Shown in pieces: positions 16,052-24,839 of a stretch of 64,000 nucleotides of DNA. Below the pieces are notes generated by a model. That model was given only the letters and a program-made list of their open reading frames with translations. It was not told the origin of the DNA and made no database searches. This DNA comes from an uncultured Candidatus Saccharibacteria bacterium. GTDB taxonomy: Bacteria > Patescibacteriota > Saccharimonadia > Saccharimonadales > Saccharimonadaceae. The translations under genes and the position numbers were made by a program. Numbering within the stretch: position 1 is the stretch's first letter; each line of letters opens with the position of its first letter. Location: assembly GCA_937990725.1 (NCBI GenBank), contig CALKQS010000006.1, forward strand, positions 1 through 64,000, given 5' to 3'.

Positions 16052-17032
16052 CTAAATCTTTAGGTAACGGCGGGTGGCCACCAGCGATGAGATGACGCCA
16101 ATGCATGCGCCTAGTGCCATCATCACCAGGGCAATAAGCCACCAGTAGGATGCTGCCATATCAATCGTGGGCTGGAGAGCAACCCCCCACTTCTTGAGCG
16201 AATTGCCCGAGAGAAAGAGCGTAATGATACCCAGCGTGGTCGCAATCACCGCGGCAATCACCCCGTATACCACTGCCTCCACGAGGAATGGCCCGCGAAT
16301 AAAGCCCCGGTCGGCGCCAATCAGCTTCATCATCTCGATCTCATCGCGCCGGTTGAATATCGCCATACGGATGGTATTGAAGATAATCAAGAATGAAATA
16401 GCGATAAAGAGCACACTGGCCGCTACTCCAGCCTTTTGCGACATCTGTGTCCACTCCGCGATACGCGTCGTACCGTTGCGCCGCTGGCTCATAAAGGTTG
16501 GTGTTTGGGTGGCGCTAATCAGTGGTTTGAGCGCAGAATTAGTATTGACGAAGTCTATCAGCTGCGATGTATCGTTGTTGTCGTGCAGGGTGATGCGAAT
16601 CGTCGCGGGTAGTAGGTTCGTTGCCTCATTGAGGGCGTGCAGTTTGGCTTCGTCGTCCTTATTAGCCTTGGCAAACTGCTCCTTGGCTTCCTCTGTGCTA
16701 ATGAAGCGAACTGACTCGACGTTGCTGAGGCGGCGCAAACTCACCAGCACTGGCTGAGCGCGCTCCTCCGAGACATCAGGGCGGAGGTAGATTGAGCGGT
16801 CGATATCCTTGTTGATAGCCTGAGCGGTATCGGCCAGTGAACGCTGGGCGACAAAGGTCGTAAAGACAATCAGCAGTGTAATTGTCATCACAAGCGTCGC
16901 AGCAACAGTCAGCCACGCGTTGCGGCTAAAGTTATTAACGCCGTAGTGGCACATCCGGACAAACGTCAGCCACTGGCGACGGCGGCGCTTTTGCTGCATC
17001 AGAGCACGAGCAGTATCTTTGCGGCGGCTCAT
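16052..17032 (-). CDS. ftsX: cell division protein FtsX
   Basis: This is the permease-like partner of FtsE (326 residues). It has an N-terminal TM (about 38-62), a large extracytoplasmic loop (about 65-205) that would contact the CHAP hydrolase, and three C-terminal TMs (about 210-232, 255-280, 298-318). It ends in a cytoplasmic SLVATRRYLKI. It overlaps ftsE by the ATGA junction. Confidence 0.93.
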   Translation of the reverse strand: MSRRKDTARALMQQKRRRRQWLTFVRMCHYGVNNFSRNAWLTVAATLVMTITLLIVFTTFVAQRSLADTAQAINKDIDRSIYLRPDVSEERAQPVLVSLRRLSNVESVRFISTEEAKEQFAKANKDDEAKLHALNEATNLLPATIRITLHDNNDTSQLIDFVNTNSALKPLISATQTPTFMSQRRNGTTRIAEWTQMSQKAGVAASVLFIAISFLIIFNTIRMAIFNRRDEIEMMKLIGADRGFIRGPFLVEAVVYGVIAAVIATTLGIITLFLSGNSLKKWGVALQPTIDMAASYWWLIALVMMALGACIGVISSLVATRRYLKI

Positions 17033-17712
17033 TGGCGGTAACTCCCTCTGGCTTGGTCGTGCGTGATCTTACCATGCTCGATGGTGATGACGCGGCGCTT
17101 GAGCCGGTTAACGATCTCGACATTGTGGGTGGTCAGGAGCACGGTGGTACCATATTTATTAATCTTCTCGAGCAAACGGACGATATCCCAGCTGTGCTTA
17201 GGGTCGAGGTTGCCAGTGGGCTCATCAGCGATAAGAATTTTGGGCTGGCGCACAACGGCGCGGGCAATCGCCACGCGCTGGCGCTCACCACCACTGAGCT
17301 GATGTGGAAATTGCTTCTCTTTACCCCGGAGGCCAACGAGGTCGATCACCTTGGGCACTGTGTTCTTGATCTCGCGGTTGCTCATGCCTGCAATCTCCAG
17401 CGCAAAGGCCACGTTTTCAAACACCGTGCGCTGCGGCAACAGCTTAAAATCCTGAAACACCACGCCGATCTTGCGGCGCAGCAGTGGAATATGCTTATCC
17501 TTGAGGGTGTCGTAGTCGATACCACCGACCACAATCTTGCCCGTCGTGGGCTTCTCTTCGCGAGTAAGGAGCTTGAGCAGCGTGCTCTTGCCCGCCCCAC
17601 TCGTGCCAATAATAACGACGAACTCATTGGGCTCAACATGCAAGCTCACCCGATCGAGCGCCGGCTTGGCGTCCTTATCATACCGTTTGGTTACTCTGTC
17701 TAACAATATCAC
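17029..17712 (-). CDS. ftsE: cell division ATP-binding protein FtsE
   Basis: This is an ABC ATPase of 227 residues with Walker A GTSGAGKSTLLK, Q-loop VVFQDFKLLPQ, signature LSGGERQRVAIA, Walker B ILIADEPTGNLD and switch His in TTHN. It couples ATP hydrolysis to activation of the septal hydrolase through FtsX. It starts with GTG, and a TATACT box ends exactly 6 nt upstream, so the whole ftsEX-CHAP operon appears to be transcribed leaderless. Confidence 0.95.
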   Translation of the reverse strand: MILLDRVTKRYDKDAKPALDRVSLHVEPNEFVVIIGTSGAGKSTLLKLLTREEKPTTGKIVVGGIDYDTLKDKHIPLLRRKIGVVFQDFKLLPQRTVFENVAFALEIAGMSNREIKNTVPKVIDLVGLRGKEKQFPHQLSGGERQRVAIARAVVRQPKILIADEPTGNLDPKHSWDIVRLLEKINKYGTTVLLTTHNVEIVNRLKRRVITIEHGKITHDQARGSYRQ

Positions 17713-17718
17713 TATACC

Positions 17719-17724
17719 AGTATA
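17719..17724 (-). promoter_or_regulatory. -10 box 6 nt upstream of GTG (leaderless ftsE)
   Basis: TATACT on the minus strand ends 6 nt before the GTG at 17712. There is no Shine-Dalgarno. Confidence 0.6.
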
Positions 17725-17753
17725 GCATATGGCTGGGGGATGGAGCGAGAAAG

Positions 17754-18842
17754 CTACGACTTCTCCCCCACCCCCATCGCCAGATATGCCTCGATAAAGC
17801 CGTCGATGGCGCCGTCGAGGACAGCTTGGGCGTCGTGGGCTTCGTGTTTGGTGCGAGTGTCTTTGACGAGGGTATAGGGATGAAGCACATAGTTGCGGAT
17901 CTGTGCGCCCCAGCTAGCGGACTCACCAGTGCGGAGGTCAGCAAGGCTGGCGGCTTGCTGCTCGTGCTGGAGCTGAGCAAGGCGCGAGCGCAGGATAGTG
18001 AGAGCCGTCTCACGGTTTTGGATCTGGCTGCGTTCGTTCTGAATCGCAACGACGATACCAGTCGGCAAATGGGTAACGCGTACTGCCGAGTCGGTCGTAT
18101 TAACGCCCTGCCCACCCTTGCCACCGCTGCGGTAGACGTCGATCCGGAGGTCTTTGTCCTCAAGCTGCACCTGCTCGGGCTCAGCGATTTCTGGCATCAC
18201 CTCCACCAAAGCGAAGCTTGTCTGGCGCAAATGGTCAGCATTAAATGGGCTGAGCCGCACCAGGCGGTGCACGCCATGCTCGCTGCGCAGCTGGCCATAG
18301 GCGTACGCACTATGGAGGCTGTATGTCGCACTCTTGATGCCCGCTTCTTCCCCCGTCGAGCGCTCGAGGAGCTCCGCTTGGAGGCTATGCTGCTCAGCAA
18401 AGCGTAGATACATCCGCTCGAGCATCGCTGCCCAATCCTGAGCATCGGTACCACCAGCTCCAGCGCTAATCTTAATAATAGCCGGTTGATCGTCATGTTC
18501 ACCACTGTAGAGGAGGTCACGGTGGCGCGCTTGGTAGTCGTGCTCGAGGGCGGCAAGCTGCTGCTCGAACTCTGGTATCATCGAATCATCGCCAAGATCC
18601 ATTAGCTCCACAATGTCGCTCGCCTGAGCCTGCAGCACCTGCCATGGTTCTATCTGCCCTCGCAGGGCTGCCGCCTGGCGCGACACTTGCTGAGCGTGGG
18701 CTGGATTAGCCCAAATTTGCGAGTCAGCCAGCTGCGCCTCAAGCTGAGTGAGCTGAGTGGCTTTGTCAGTAATCTGCAAACGATGGATCGCATCGAGGAT
18801 ATCGGCGAGGAGCTGTGCGGCGCGCTTTTTGAGTGGTTGCAT
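17754..18842 (-). CDS. prfB: peptide chain release factor 2
   Basis: RF2 recognises UAA/UGA and releases the nascent chain. The protein has the SPF codon-reading tripeptide (VRLSPFNADH) and the GGQ catalytic motif (SGGKGGQGVNTTDSAV). The frame is uninterrupted, so the autoregulatory UGA frameshift found in many bacteria is absent. The ATG at 18842 is chosen because TATAAT ends 6 nt upstream; the extension to 18860 would lie inside the promoter. Confidence 0.95.
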   Translation of the reverse strand: MQPLKKRAAQLLADILDAIHRLQITDKATQLTQLEAQLADSQIWANPAHAQQVSRQAAALRGQIEPWQVLQAQASDIVELMDLGDDSMIPEFEQQLAALEHDYQARHRDLLYSGEHDDQPAIIKISAGAGGTDAQDWAAMLERMYLRFAEQHSLQAELLERSTGEEAGIKSATYSLHSAYAYGQLRSEHGVHRLVRLSPFNADHLRQTSFALVEVMPEIAEPEQVQLEDKDLRIDVYRSGGKGGQGVNTTDSAVRVTHLPTGIVVAIQNERSQIQNRETALTILRSRLAQLQHEQQAASLADLRTGESASWGAQIRNYVLHPYTLVKDTRTKHEAHDAQAVLDGAIDGFIEAYLAMGVGEKS

Positions 18843-18848
18843 AGGTCT

Positions 18849-18854
18849 ATTATA
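18849..18854 (-). promoter_or_regulatory. -10 box 6 nt upstream of ATG (leaderless prfB)
   Basis: TATAAT on the minus strand ends 6 nt before the prfB ATG at 18842. There is no Shine-Dalgarno. Confidence 0.65.
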
Positions 18855-19008
18855 CCGCACTCTGGAGCGCCGGCTCTACTATACGGCGCAAAGCATTGCT
18901 GGCCACATATATCACAGCGTATTGCTGCGCGCTCGCTCCGTTACCTTTGTTTAAGTAAAGTGTAGAGTCTCGTTGTTATTGCACTATCGCAATACATCGA
19001 GCAAAACC

Positions 19009-19041
19009 GAGAAGCCACCATCGCATGGATAGTGGCTTCTC
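19009..19041. terminator. terminator downstream of the M48 peptidase
   Basis: A 10-bp hairpin (GAGAAGCCAC/GTGGCTTCTC) is followed on the minus strand by GGTTTTGC. Confidence 0.65.
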
Positions 19042-19076
19042 ATATAAACAGCATTGTGTCGCCTCGCGGCTTCCCC

Positions 19077-20039
19077 TTACTGCGGTTGGACTGGCGTTGT
19101 GGGCTGGGCTGGTGCAGCTGGTGCTTGGGGCGCAAGGAGTTTAGCAGTCATCTCATCAATGTGATCAAGCCGACGCACGAGGTATGGGTGGTCGCTCAAG
19201 GTCTGAGCAAAGCGGTTCATTGGACGGTTGGCGGTGTAGCGCTGCCACTGGCGAGCGGTCTCGTTCATACCCTCTGCCACGTCAGGGCCAATGTGCACCT
19301 TGACAAGCGCATTCTTGACGAGCTCTGGATCTTCGGTATAGGTAAGCGCCAAGCGGTCGGCCGTATACTCGGTGCGGCGCTGCCAAAAGCCCGCTAGCCA
19401 GCCAGACACTGATGAGACAAACGGCAGCATCAAGAATGGCTGCAGATACAGCATAGCTATGGTGTGCTTGTACTTAATGTGCCCCATCTCGTGAATAACG
19501 ATTGCCTTGAGCTCATCGGGCGTGAGGTAGCGAATCGAGCCAGAGTGCAGCACAATACAGTATGGATTCATAAAGCCAAAGGCATAGGCATTTATAACTG
19601 GGTTCTGCGTGACGAAGATCTCTACCCGTGGCAAACCGAGGTCGGCCGCTGTGACGTTCGCCCAGTCGCGCAGCCACGCATAATCACTATACTCTACTTG
19701 CATAGCATTACCCAGCATCTTCTGCCGCTCCATCCGGATGAAAAACATCCCAACTAGAAGGATGACGCCAAAGAGGATAGCACCGCTAAACAAAGCAATA
19801 ATAAGCCTCAGCCAAAGCGGGACTTGCTCTGTCGCCATATCAGTCCCCTCTACACTAAAGTGCTCGGCCAGCGCCGTAAAAATAAAATACGCCGACGTCA
19901 TAAAAAAGAAGCCAATAAAGGTGACTGCCAGCACGGTGTTGTCGCTAGACATGGCAGCACGGGCCACGGCAAGCTGCCCCTTGCTATACTGCGGCGCAGC
20001 GGCGGGCTGCGGTGAGTTGGTATATGGTTGCTGATTCAT
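19077..20039 (-). CDS. htpX: HtpX-like M48 membrane metallopeptidase
   Basis: This 320-residue membrane zinc peptidase has the HExxH motif in AIVIHEMGHIKYKH (about residues 180-193), the third ligand region RRTEYTADRLAL and about three membrane segments. HtpX-type proteases degrade misfolded membrane proteins. The N-terminus (about 25 residues) and the C-terminus (APAAPAQPTTPVQPQ) are low-complexity extensions not typical of HtpX. Confidence 0.88.
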   Translation of the reverse strand: MNQQPYTNSPQPAAAPQYSKGQLAVARAAMSSDNTVLAVTFIGFFFMTSAYFIFTALAEHFSVEGTDMATEQVPLWLRLIIALFSGAILFGVILLVGMFFIRMERQKMLGNAMQVEYSDYAWLRDWANVTAADLGLPRVEIFVTQNPVINAYAFGFMNPYCIVLHSGSIRYLTPDELKAIVIHEMGHIKYKHTIAMLYLQPFLMLPFVSSVSGWLAGFWQRRTEYTADRLALTYTEDPELVKNALVKVHIGPDVAEGMNETARQWQRYTANRPMNRFAQTLSDHPYLVRRLDHIDEMTAKLLAPQAPAAPAQPTTPVQPQ

Positions 20040-20123
20040 TGGGCTATCCGATTCCTTATCTTGTATCAGTTATATAAGTTATTTGTATATATTATAGTAT
20101 ATCCTGCTCAATCGCAAAATAGC

Positions 20124-21470
20124 TTACACTCCGCCACCCTGCACCGCTGCAATAAATTGCTCACCACGGTCGGCATAGCTGCGGTATTGGTCGAAGCTCG
20201 CGGCAGCGGGGCTTAGGATGACGACATCACCCGGCTCGGCCTGCTGCCGAGCGGCAGCCACGACCTCTGTCATAGGCACGCTGCCAAGCGTGATAATAGA
20301 CGCAGCAACATCATAGTTTTGTAATACCGCTGCAATCGCCGAAGCATTTGCTCCCATAGTAATGATAGCGCGGACAGACTCGCCTTGAGTGTACACTTCT
20401 TGTGCGAGTGGCTCGTAATCACCACCTTTGTCTGCCCCACCAACGATGAGCACTTTGGGCTCCGCAAAGGCACGCAGCGCTGCAATGGCACTGCCCGGTG
20501 TGGTAGCAATACTGTCGTCATAATACCGTACCTCATCCTGCTCTGCCACGAAGGCCAAGCGATGCGGCAAGCCAGCAAAGCTCGCCAACCCCTCCGCTAG
20601 GCGCTGCGGCACAGCCTGTGGATCGAAGGCCAGCACTGCGCTCAGCGCGGCACAGGCATTCTCAATATTGTGCGCACCCGGCAGTTGCAGGCGATCCGTT
20701 GCGCAGAGCCGCCGCTCACCCTGCCAAAAGGCACCATCTTTCACATACACCATGCCATCATCTGGCGTGCCATAGCGATAGGCTGGTGGTGGCGTGCCTA
20801 GGCTGCCACGCGCAACGTCTGTGTCGAGCGACTCAGCAATCTGCGCGGCATATGGATTGCTCGGATGATAAATACACACATCGCCTGGCCGCTGGTGCCG
20901 CCGAATGTTCGCCTTGGCATCGACATACTCGGCAAAATTAACGTGCTTGTCGAGGTGGTCGGGCTCAATCATCAGCACCACCGCCACCTGCGGTGAGCGC
21001 TCGGCATCCCACAGCTGGAAGCTACTCAGCTCATACACCACCACATCATCAGGGCCAATCTGCGCCAGCTGAGCCAGAGCTGGCCGGCCAATATTGCCCA
21101 CCACATGGACGGTGCGCCCAAGGGCTTGCAGCATAGCAGCGACGAGGCTCACCGTTGTGCCCTTGCCCTTCGTGCCTGTCACGCCAATGATCGGCGCGGG
21201 GCAGCGTGCGAAGAACTCATTCGTAGCCGACCACACTGTGCCATCTGTCTCGATCCGCCACGGTGCCAATCCAGGGGTGCGCATGACGATATCGGCATCG
21301 CCCAGCTGAGCAAAGGCATCTGGGCCTGTCAATACATCCACCACCCCAGGCGGCACATCAGCAATGCGCCGCTCATCGGCTATCACAATCTCCGCCGCAG
21401 GCCACACCTGCCGCGCATAATCATACGTCGCACGACCTTCAACGTCGTACCCAGCAATCGCAACTTTCAT
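20124..21470 (-). CDS. murD: UDP-N-acetylmuramoylalanine-D-glutamate ligase
   Basis: MurD adds D-Glu to UDP-MurNAc-L-Ala in the cytoplasm. The 448 residues contain the ATP loop GVTGTKGKGTTVSLVAAML, the metal/substrate region YELSSFQLWD and MIEPDHLDKH, the carbamate-lysine region DAKANI, and the C-terminal domain GLPHRLAFV...YYDDSIATTP. No other mur genes are adjacent. A TATAAT box ends 6 nt before the ATG. Confidence 0.94.
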   Translation of the reverse strand: MKVAIAGYDVEGRATYDYARQVWPAAEIVIADERRIADVPPGVVDVLTGPDAFAQLGDADIVMRTPGLAPWRIETDGTVWSATNEFFARCPAPIIGVTGTKGKGTTVSLVAAMLQALGRTVHVVGNIGRPALAQLAQIGPDDVVVYELSSFQLWDAERSPQVAVVLMIEPDHLDKHVNFAEYVDAKANIRRHQRPGDVCIYHPSNPYAAQIAESLDTDVARGSLGTPPPAYRYGTPDDGMVYVKDGAFWQGERRLCATDRLQLPGAHNIENACAALSAVLAFDPQAVPQRLAEGLASFAGLPHRLAFVAEQDEVRYYDDSIATTPGSAIAALRAFAEPKVLIVGGADKGGDYEPLAQEVYTQGESVRAIITMGANASAIAAVLQNYDVAASIITLGSVPMTEVVAAARQQAEPGDVVILSPAAASFDQYRSYADRGEQFIAAVQGGGV

Positions 21471-21476
21471 ACTGTT

Positions 21477-21482
21477 ATTATA
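21477..21482 (-). promoter_or_regulatory. -10 box 6 nt upstream of ATG (leaderless murD)
   Basis: TATAAT on the minus strand ends 6 nt before the murD ATG at 21470, with no Shine-Dalgarno. Confidence 0.65.
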
Positions 21483-21561
21483 GCATACACAGCACCCAAA
21501 GCACAGAATATACAGAGGTCAGAGGGTGTATCATACTGTCCTTGTTCTCGGTACTCCCTCG

Positions 21562-21690
21562 TCATTCCCATCGATGGACGGTGACTCCACTTCTGTAGCG
21601 GTCTTGTTGATTTTTTGTGTATTTCTTATATAGAGATCGCATTGGCATACCACCAAACACAATGCGCCGCAACAGCTCTTCCTCCGTCAA
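21562..21690 (-). CDS. possible small basic protein (42 aa) or gene remnant
   Basis: A short frame, possibly from TTG at 21690, reads as a plausible basic peptide containing LTEEELLRRIVFGGMPMRSL and ending GVTVHRWE. It lies in the murD-21773 intergenic region and overlaps the -35 region of the plus-strand gene. No ATG or good Shine-Dalgarno is present, so it may be a degraded gene end. Support is protein-like composition only. Confidence 0.25.
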   Translation of the reverse strand: MTEEELLRRIVFGGMPMRSLYKKYTKNQQDRYRSGVTVHRWE

Positions 21691-21691
21691 T

Positions 21692-21720
21692 TTGCGCTTA
21701 CTGCAACTATTGCTATAATA
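21692..21720 (+). promoter_or_regulatory. promoter of the gene at 21773
   Basis: TTGCGC and TATAAT lie about 17 nt apart; the TATAAT at 21715-21720 is clear. It leaves a roughly 45-nt leader with AAAGGA before the ATG. Confidence 0.5.
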
Positions 21721-21772
21721 TATAGTCTATAGTTAATTTGAGTATCAACAACGAAGATAAAGGACACAAGCA

Positions 21773-22732
21773 ATGGACACCCAGCCCACTCCTAGCCATA
21801 ACCAACCAGCTATGACCTCACCAACGAACACCATGAATATGAACACATCACAGCCCAGCAAGACACCACAGCCACCTCAGTTTGCGGGCAATAAACTGCT
21901 GGCAAATAAGAAGCTGCTGTATGGCCTGATTGCTGGCGCGGTAGGTCTCGTGCTGCTTATTGTGATTATTATTGTAGTGGCCATTCAGTCTGCACCACCA
22001 AGCCGCAAAGACTTGCAAGACGCCCAAGCACTCATCCGCACCCATAGCCGCACCGAGGATCGCCTGCTGCAGCCACTCTCTCGCGGTGAGACGATCGACA
22101 CCAAGGCATTTGCAGACAACCGCAAAGAGCTCATAAGCAAGCTTGGTAGCTCACGCGCTGTGCACGACGAAGACATCAAGCGTGCGTACGAGCAGTACAA
22201 GCACGAGACGGACGAAGCCGTCACTGCACTGGGCAAGCTGCCTAGCTACTACTCCACCGTCGCCACCTTTATCAAAGAGTGCGCCGATACCAACACGCTC
22301 AACCGCCAAATTCTAAACTTTGACTTCCGCAAGGGTGGCAGCGCAGCGCTTACGAGCGCTCCTGCACTAACCGATAGCGAGATCGAAAAGGAAGCAAGCA
22401 AGACCTACGGCTCGTGCATAGAGCAAGCCAAAAAAGTGCAAAACATCAGTGAAAATGACAACGCACGCAAGCTTGGCGCCGAATACGTTACGTATTACCA
22501 AAAGGTCAAAGACCACCGTCTCAAAGCTGCTCAATACTACCGCACACACAGCGACCTAACAAGCCGCAGCAAGTACAGCGGGCAAAACACTGCGCCCAAG
22601 ATGCCCGATAACAGAGATAGCAAGGCTGAGACATACGTCATCGACGACGGCGTCCTCCACAAGAAGGATGGTAGCCTCACCGAGATGAACAAGCTACTCA
22701 ACACGAAGATGGCAGTGTACCGCGCAGGCTAA
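21773..22732 (+). CDS. single-pass membrane protein with helical ectodomain, unknown
   Basis: The 319 residues comprise a disordered cytoplasmic N-terminus rich in Q/P/T/N/M (1-40), one strong TM (about 49-70, LLYGLIAGAVGLVLLIVIII) and an extracytoplasmic all-helical domain. That domain has cysteines in FIKECADT and YGSCIEQA, probably a disulfide. AAAGGA precedes the ATG. No family is recognised. It may be a surface or envelope protein. Confidence 0.72.
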   Translation: MDTQPTPSHNQPAMTSPTNTMNMNTSQPSKTPQPPQFAGNKLLANKKLLYGLIAGAVGLVLLIVIIIVVAIQSAPPSRKDLQDAQALIRTHSRTEDRLLQPLSRGETIDTKAFADNRKELISKLGSSRAVHDEDIKRAYEQYKHETDEAVTALGKLPSYYSTVATFIKECADTNTLNRQILNFDFRKGGSAALTSAPALTDSEIEKEASKTYGSCIEQAKKVQNISENDNARKLGAEYVTYYQKVKDHRLKAAQYYRTHSDLTSRSKYSGQNTAPKMPDNRDSKAETYVIDDGVLHKKDGSLTEMNKLLNTKMAVYRAG

Positions 22733-22946
22733 ACACGCAGCACACAACCAGCACATACAGCCGGCTGTTTATGGTCGGCTGTATGTTATAGGCTAGAGTA
22801 AACTGAGAAACTAGCACGCTATGCCTTGTGCCATGTATACCGATACGCTGAAATATTTCGTCAAAGTTATCGGGGAGAAAGCAATCGGGCATGTCGTCTG
22901 GATTAAAACCATACTGATCGATGTCCAACTGAGCCTCAGTGCTCAT
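22698..22946 (-). CDS. doubtful small protein (82 aa)
   Basis: From the ATG at 22946 the first 40 residues are protein-like and acidic (STEAQLDIDQYGFNPDDMPD). The remainder runs through the probable terminator region and 3' end of the convergent gene and looks like read-through sequence. It may be a real short gene that lost its stop, or noise. No Shine-Dalgarno was found. Confidence 0.3.
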   Translation of the reverse strand: MSTEAQLDIDQYGFNPDDMPDCFLPDNFDEIFQRIGIHGTRHSVLVSQFTLAYNIQPTINSRLYVLVVCCVFSLRGTLPSSC

Positions 22947-23052
22947 TATCTTACCTAACGTCAAGGTATAGAGGAAATATGAACGATTCGTTTACCCATG
23001 CAGAACGGTGTGACTTTGCATGGCGTGCGTTGAGAGCAATTGTGTGAAATAG

Positions 23053-23343
23053 CTAATCGTTTGCTGTTTTGCTGTTCTTTTGCGCTAGAGCGTCACCTGC
23101 GTAGGAGCTCATCTTATCGCAGATTGCTAGCAAGCTGTCTTGCGTCGGCATCCCCATGACATTCTCCAGCCATTCCCACTCTTCTTTAGAAGGTGAATAT
23201 GGACCCATGGTTAGCTCAGTGATCGCAGTCATTAAATCTGAGCACTCCCGCATGGTGAGAACGATTGACACTGGATCGTTATACCCTCGCTTTTCATCTC
23301 CCGGGCGGTAACTTGCACTATTGGTTGGATTGACGTCACTCAT
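23053..23343 (-). CDS. small hypothetical protein (96 aa)
   Basis: This is an acidic soluble protein with a plausible helical core (IVLTMRECSDLMTAITELT; EWEWLENVMG). AAAGGAG lies 8 nt before the ATG and a TATTAT box is upstream, so expression is likely. No family is recognised. It is isolated between short A+T-rich intergenic stretches. Confidence 0.6.
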   Translation of the reverse strand: MSDVNPTNSASYRPGDEKRGYNDPVSIVLTMRECSDLMTAITELTMGPYSPSKEEWEWLENVMGMPTQDSLLAICDKMSSYAGDALAQKNSKTAND

Positions 23344-23552
23344 GTGTTGTTCTCCTTTGCTATTACTTTAATAATACAACGCAGCCCGATAAATGCAAGT
23401 GCTTCTCTACTTGCCTTCGCGTTTCATACCTTCACTAGAAAATAGCAAAAATAATTTGATCAAATTATATAAACAGATAGGCGAAGCATCGCCACCAAAA
23501 ACTTCGACTCTTGTAGCGCAAAGGCAGGCAACTATACTAAGCTGAGGTGCTT

Positions 23553-24839
23553 CTACCCCTGTGTAAACAGCCTTTCCAGCTGCTCACCCAGCCGCACGAT
23601 GTCGCTGCGCTCACCGCTGCTCACGCCAGCGAGTGCCCAGGTGTTAGCGGCAATGAATTCACGTGCTACGGCGTTCATTTGCTCGAGGGTCGTACCTTTG
23701 ATCTCTTGTGGCACCTTGGCATAGTCCTTCACATAGCCATCCCAGAAGAAGCGGCCGGTGTAGAACCCACTAATCTGCGCTACCGTCTGCGCCCCCATTT
23801 GGTAGCGCCCCAGGCCATAGGATTTGGCTGCCTCCAGCTCTGCCTCAGTAATCTCACCACGCAGCACTGCCTGGAGTTCACTGACAATCAGGCGAAAGAG
23901 CCGCTCTGCCTTGTCGCATTCTACCTCGCCACCAAAGTCCCAGCTGCTCTCATATTTGCCCACCGAGCCATCGCTAAACATCCCATAGGCCATGCCCTGC
24001 TTGCGGGCCTTGCCAAAGATGCGCGAGTGCATCGTGCCGGTGAGGATGTGGTTGAGGCAATCGAGTGCAGCGTCTTCTTTGTCGCTGAGCTCGCGCGGGA
24101 TCTCCATCGACCAGCCAAAGGTGAGATTGCTGGCTTCTTTGCGGCGGATGAGGGTGGGCTTACCACTGTGAAGTTCGTCGTGCGGCACCGCAAAGCGCTC
24201 ACCACGCGGCAGTTGCCAGCTCTCGAGCATACGCTTGATTTGCGCCTTGCGCCCCGCCATTTTGCCAGCAATGACAAAGCGGAGGTTGTCGCTGGTGTGG
24301 GTGCGCCGGTAGTGCTCCTGGATATCGCTCAGCTGCACGTGGGCAATGGTGCGCACGCGCTGGTGGTAGGTGTAGATGTCATTCCCCAGTAGCTGCTGGA
24401 TCTTGGGCCACAGCACTCGGTTGTGGTTGTTGAGGTAGCCAACAAGCTCGCTGCGCACGTTGCCCTTCTCTGCTTCGAGCTCCGTCTGGTTGAACTTTGG
24501 CTGCGTAATGGCCACCTGCTGCAACTGCAAAATACGCTCCCACTCAAAGTCCGCACAGTCCGCCACATATACCATGGATAGATCACTCGTCCAGGCATTG
24601 TGGTAGGCACCGTTTTTGATAAACTCCGCCTCGTATTCGTGCTCGCTCGCAAACTGAGCATTAGCACCAAAGGCCATGTGCTCCATAATGTGCGCCGTCT
24701 CGTAGATATCCTTACTCGCAACATAGCGGTTGCCCGCCCGGAATTGGAATTGGAAGCTCATCACGGTTGCGCCAGGCACGTCGATGAGGAGGCCACGGGC
24801 ACCATTCTTTAGCCTGACCTCTGTTACTGTGTGTTGCAT
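23553..24839 (-). CDS. M16-family zinc peptidase (processing peptidase-like)
   Basis: The 428 residues carry the inverted zinc motif HxxEH in ETAHIMEHMAFG (about residues 49-53) with the distal Glu in TELEAEKGNVRSEL. The second half is the inactive M16 domain (LTFGWSMEIPRELSD onward). There is no signal peptide, so it probably acts on cytoplasmic peptides. Its ATG directly follows the secA TAA (TAAATG), so it is co-translated with secA. Confidence 0.92.
   Translation of the reverse strand: MQHTVTEVRLKNGARGLLIDVPGATVMSFQFQFRAGNRYVASKDIYETAHIMEHMAFGANAQFASEHEYEAEFIKNGAYHNAWTSDLSMVYVADCADFEWERILQLQQVAITQPKFNQTELEAEKGNVRSELVGYLNNHNRVLWPKIQQLLGNDIYTYHQRVRTIAHVQLSDIQEHYRRTHTSDNLRFVIAGKMAGRKAQIKRMLESWQLPRGERFAVPHDELHSGKPTLIRRKEASNLTFGWSMEIPRELSDKEDAALDCLNHILTGTMHSRIFGKARKQGMAYGMFSDGSVGKYESSWDFGGEVECDKAERLFRLIVSELQAVLRGEITEAELEAAKSYGLGRYQMGAQTVAQISGFYTGRFFWDGYVKDYAKVPQEIKGTTLEQMNAVAREFIAANTWALAGVSSGERSDIVRLGEQLERLFTQG

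Noticed and set aside
17754..18842. Programmed frameshift in prfB
   Set aside because: The reading frame is continuous from ATG through SPF and GGQ to the stop; no internal UGA or Shine-Dalgarno-like slip site is needed.
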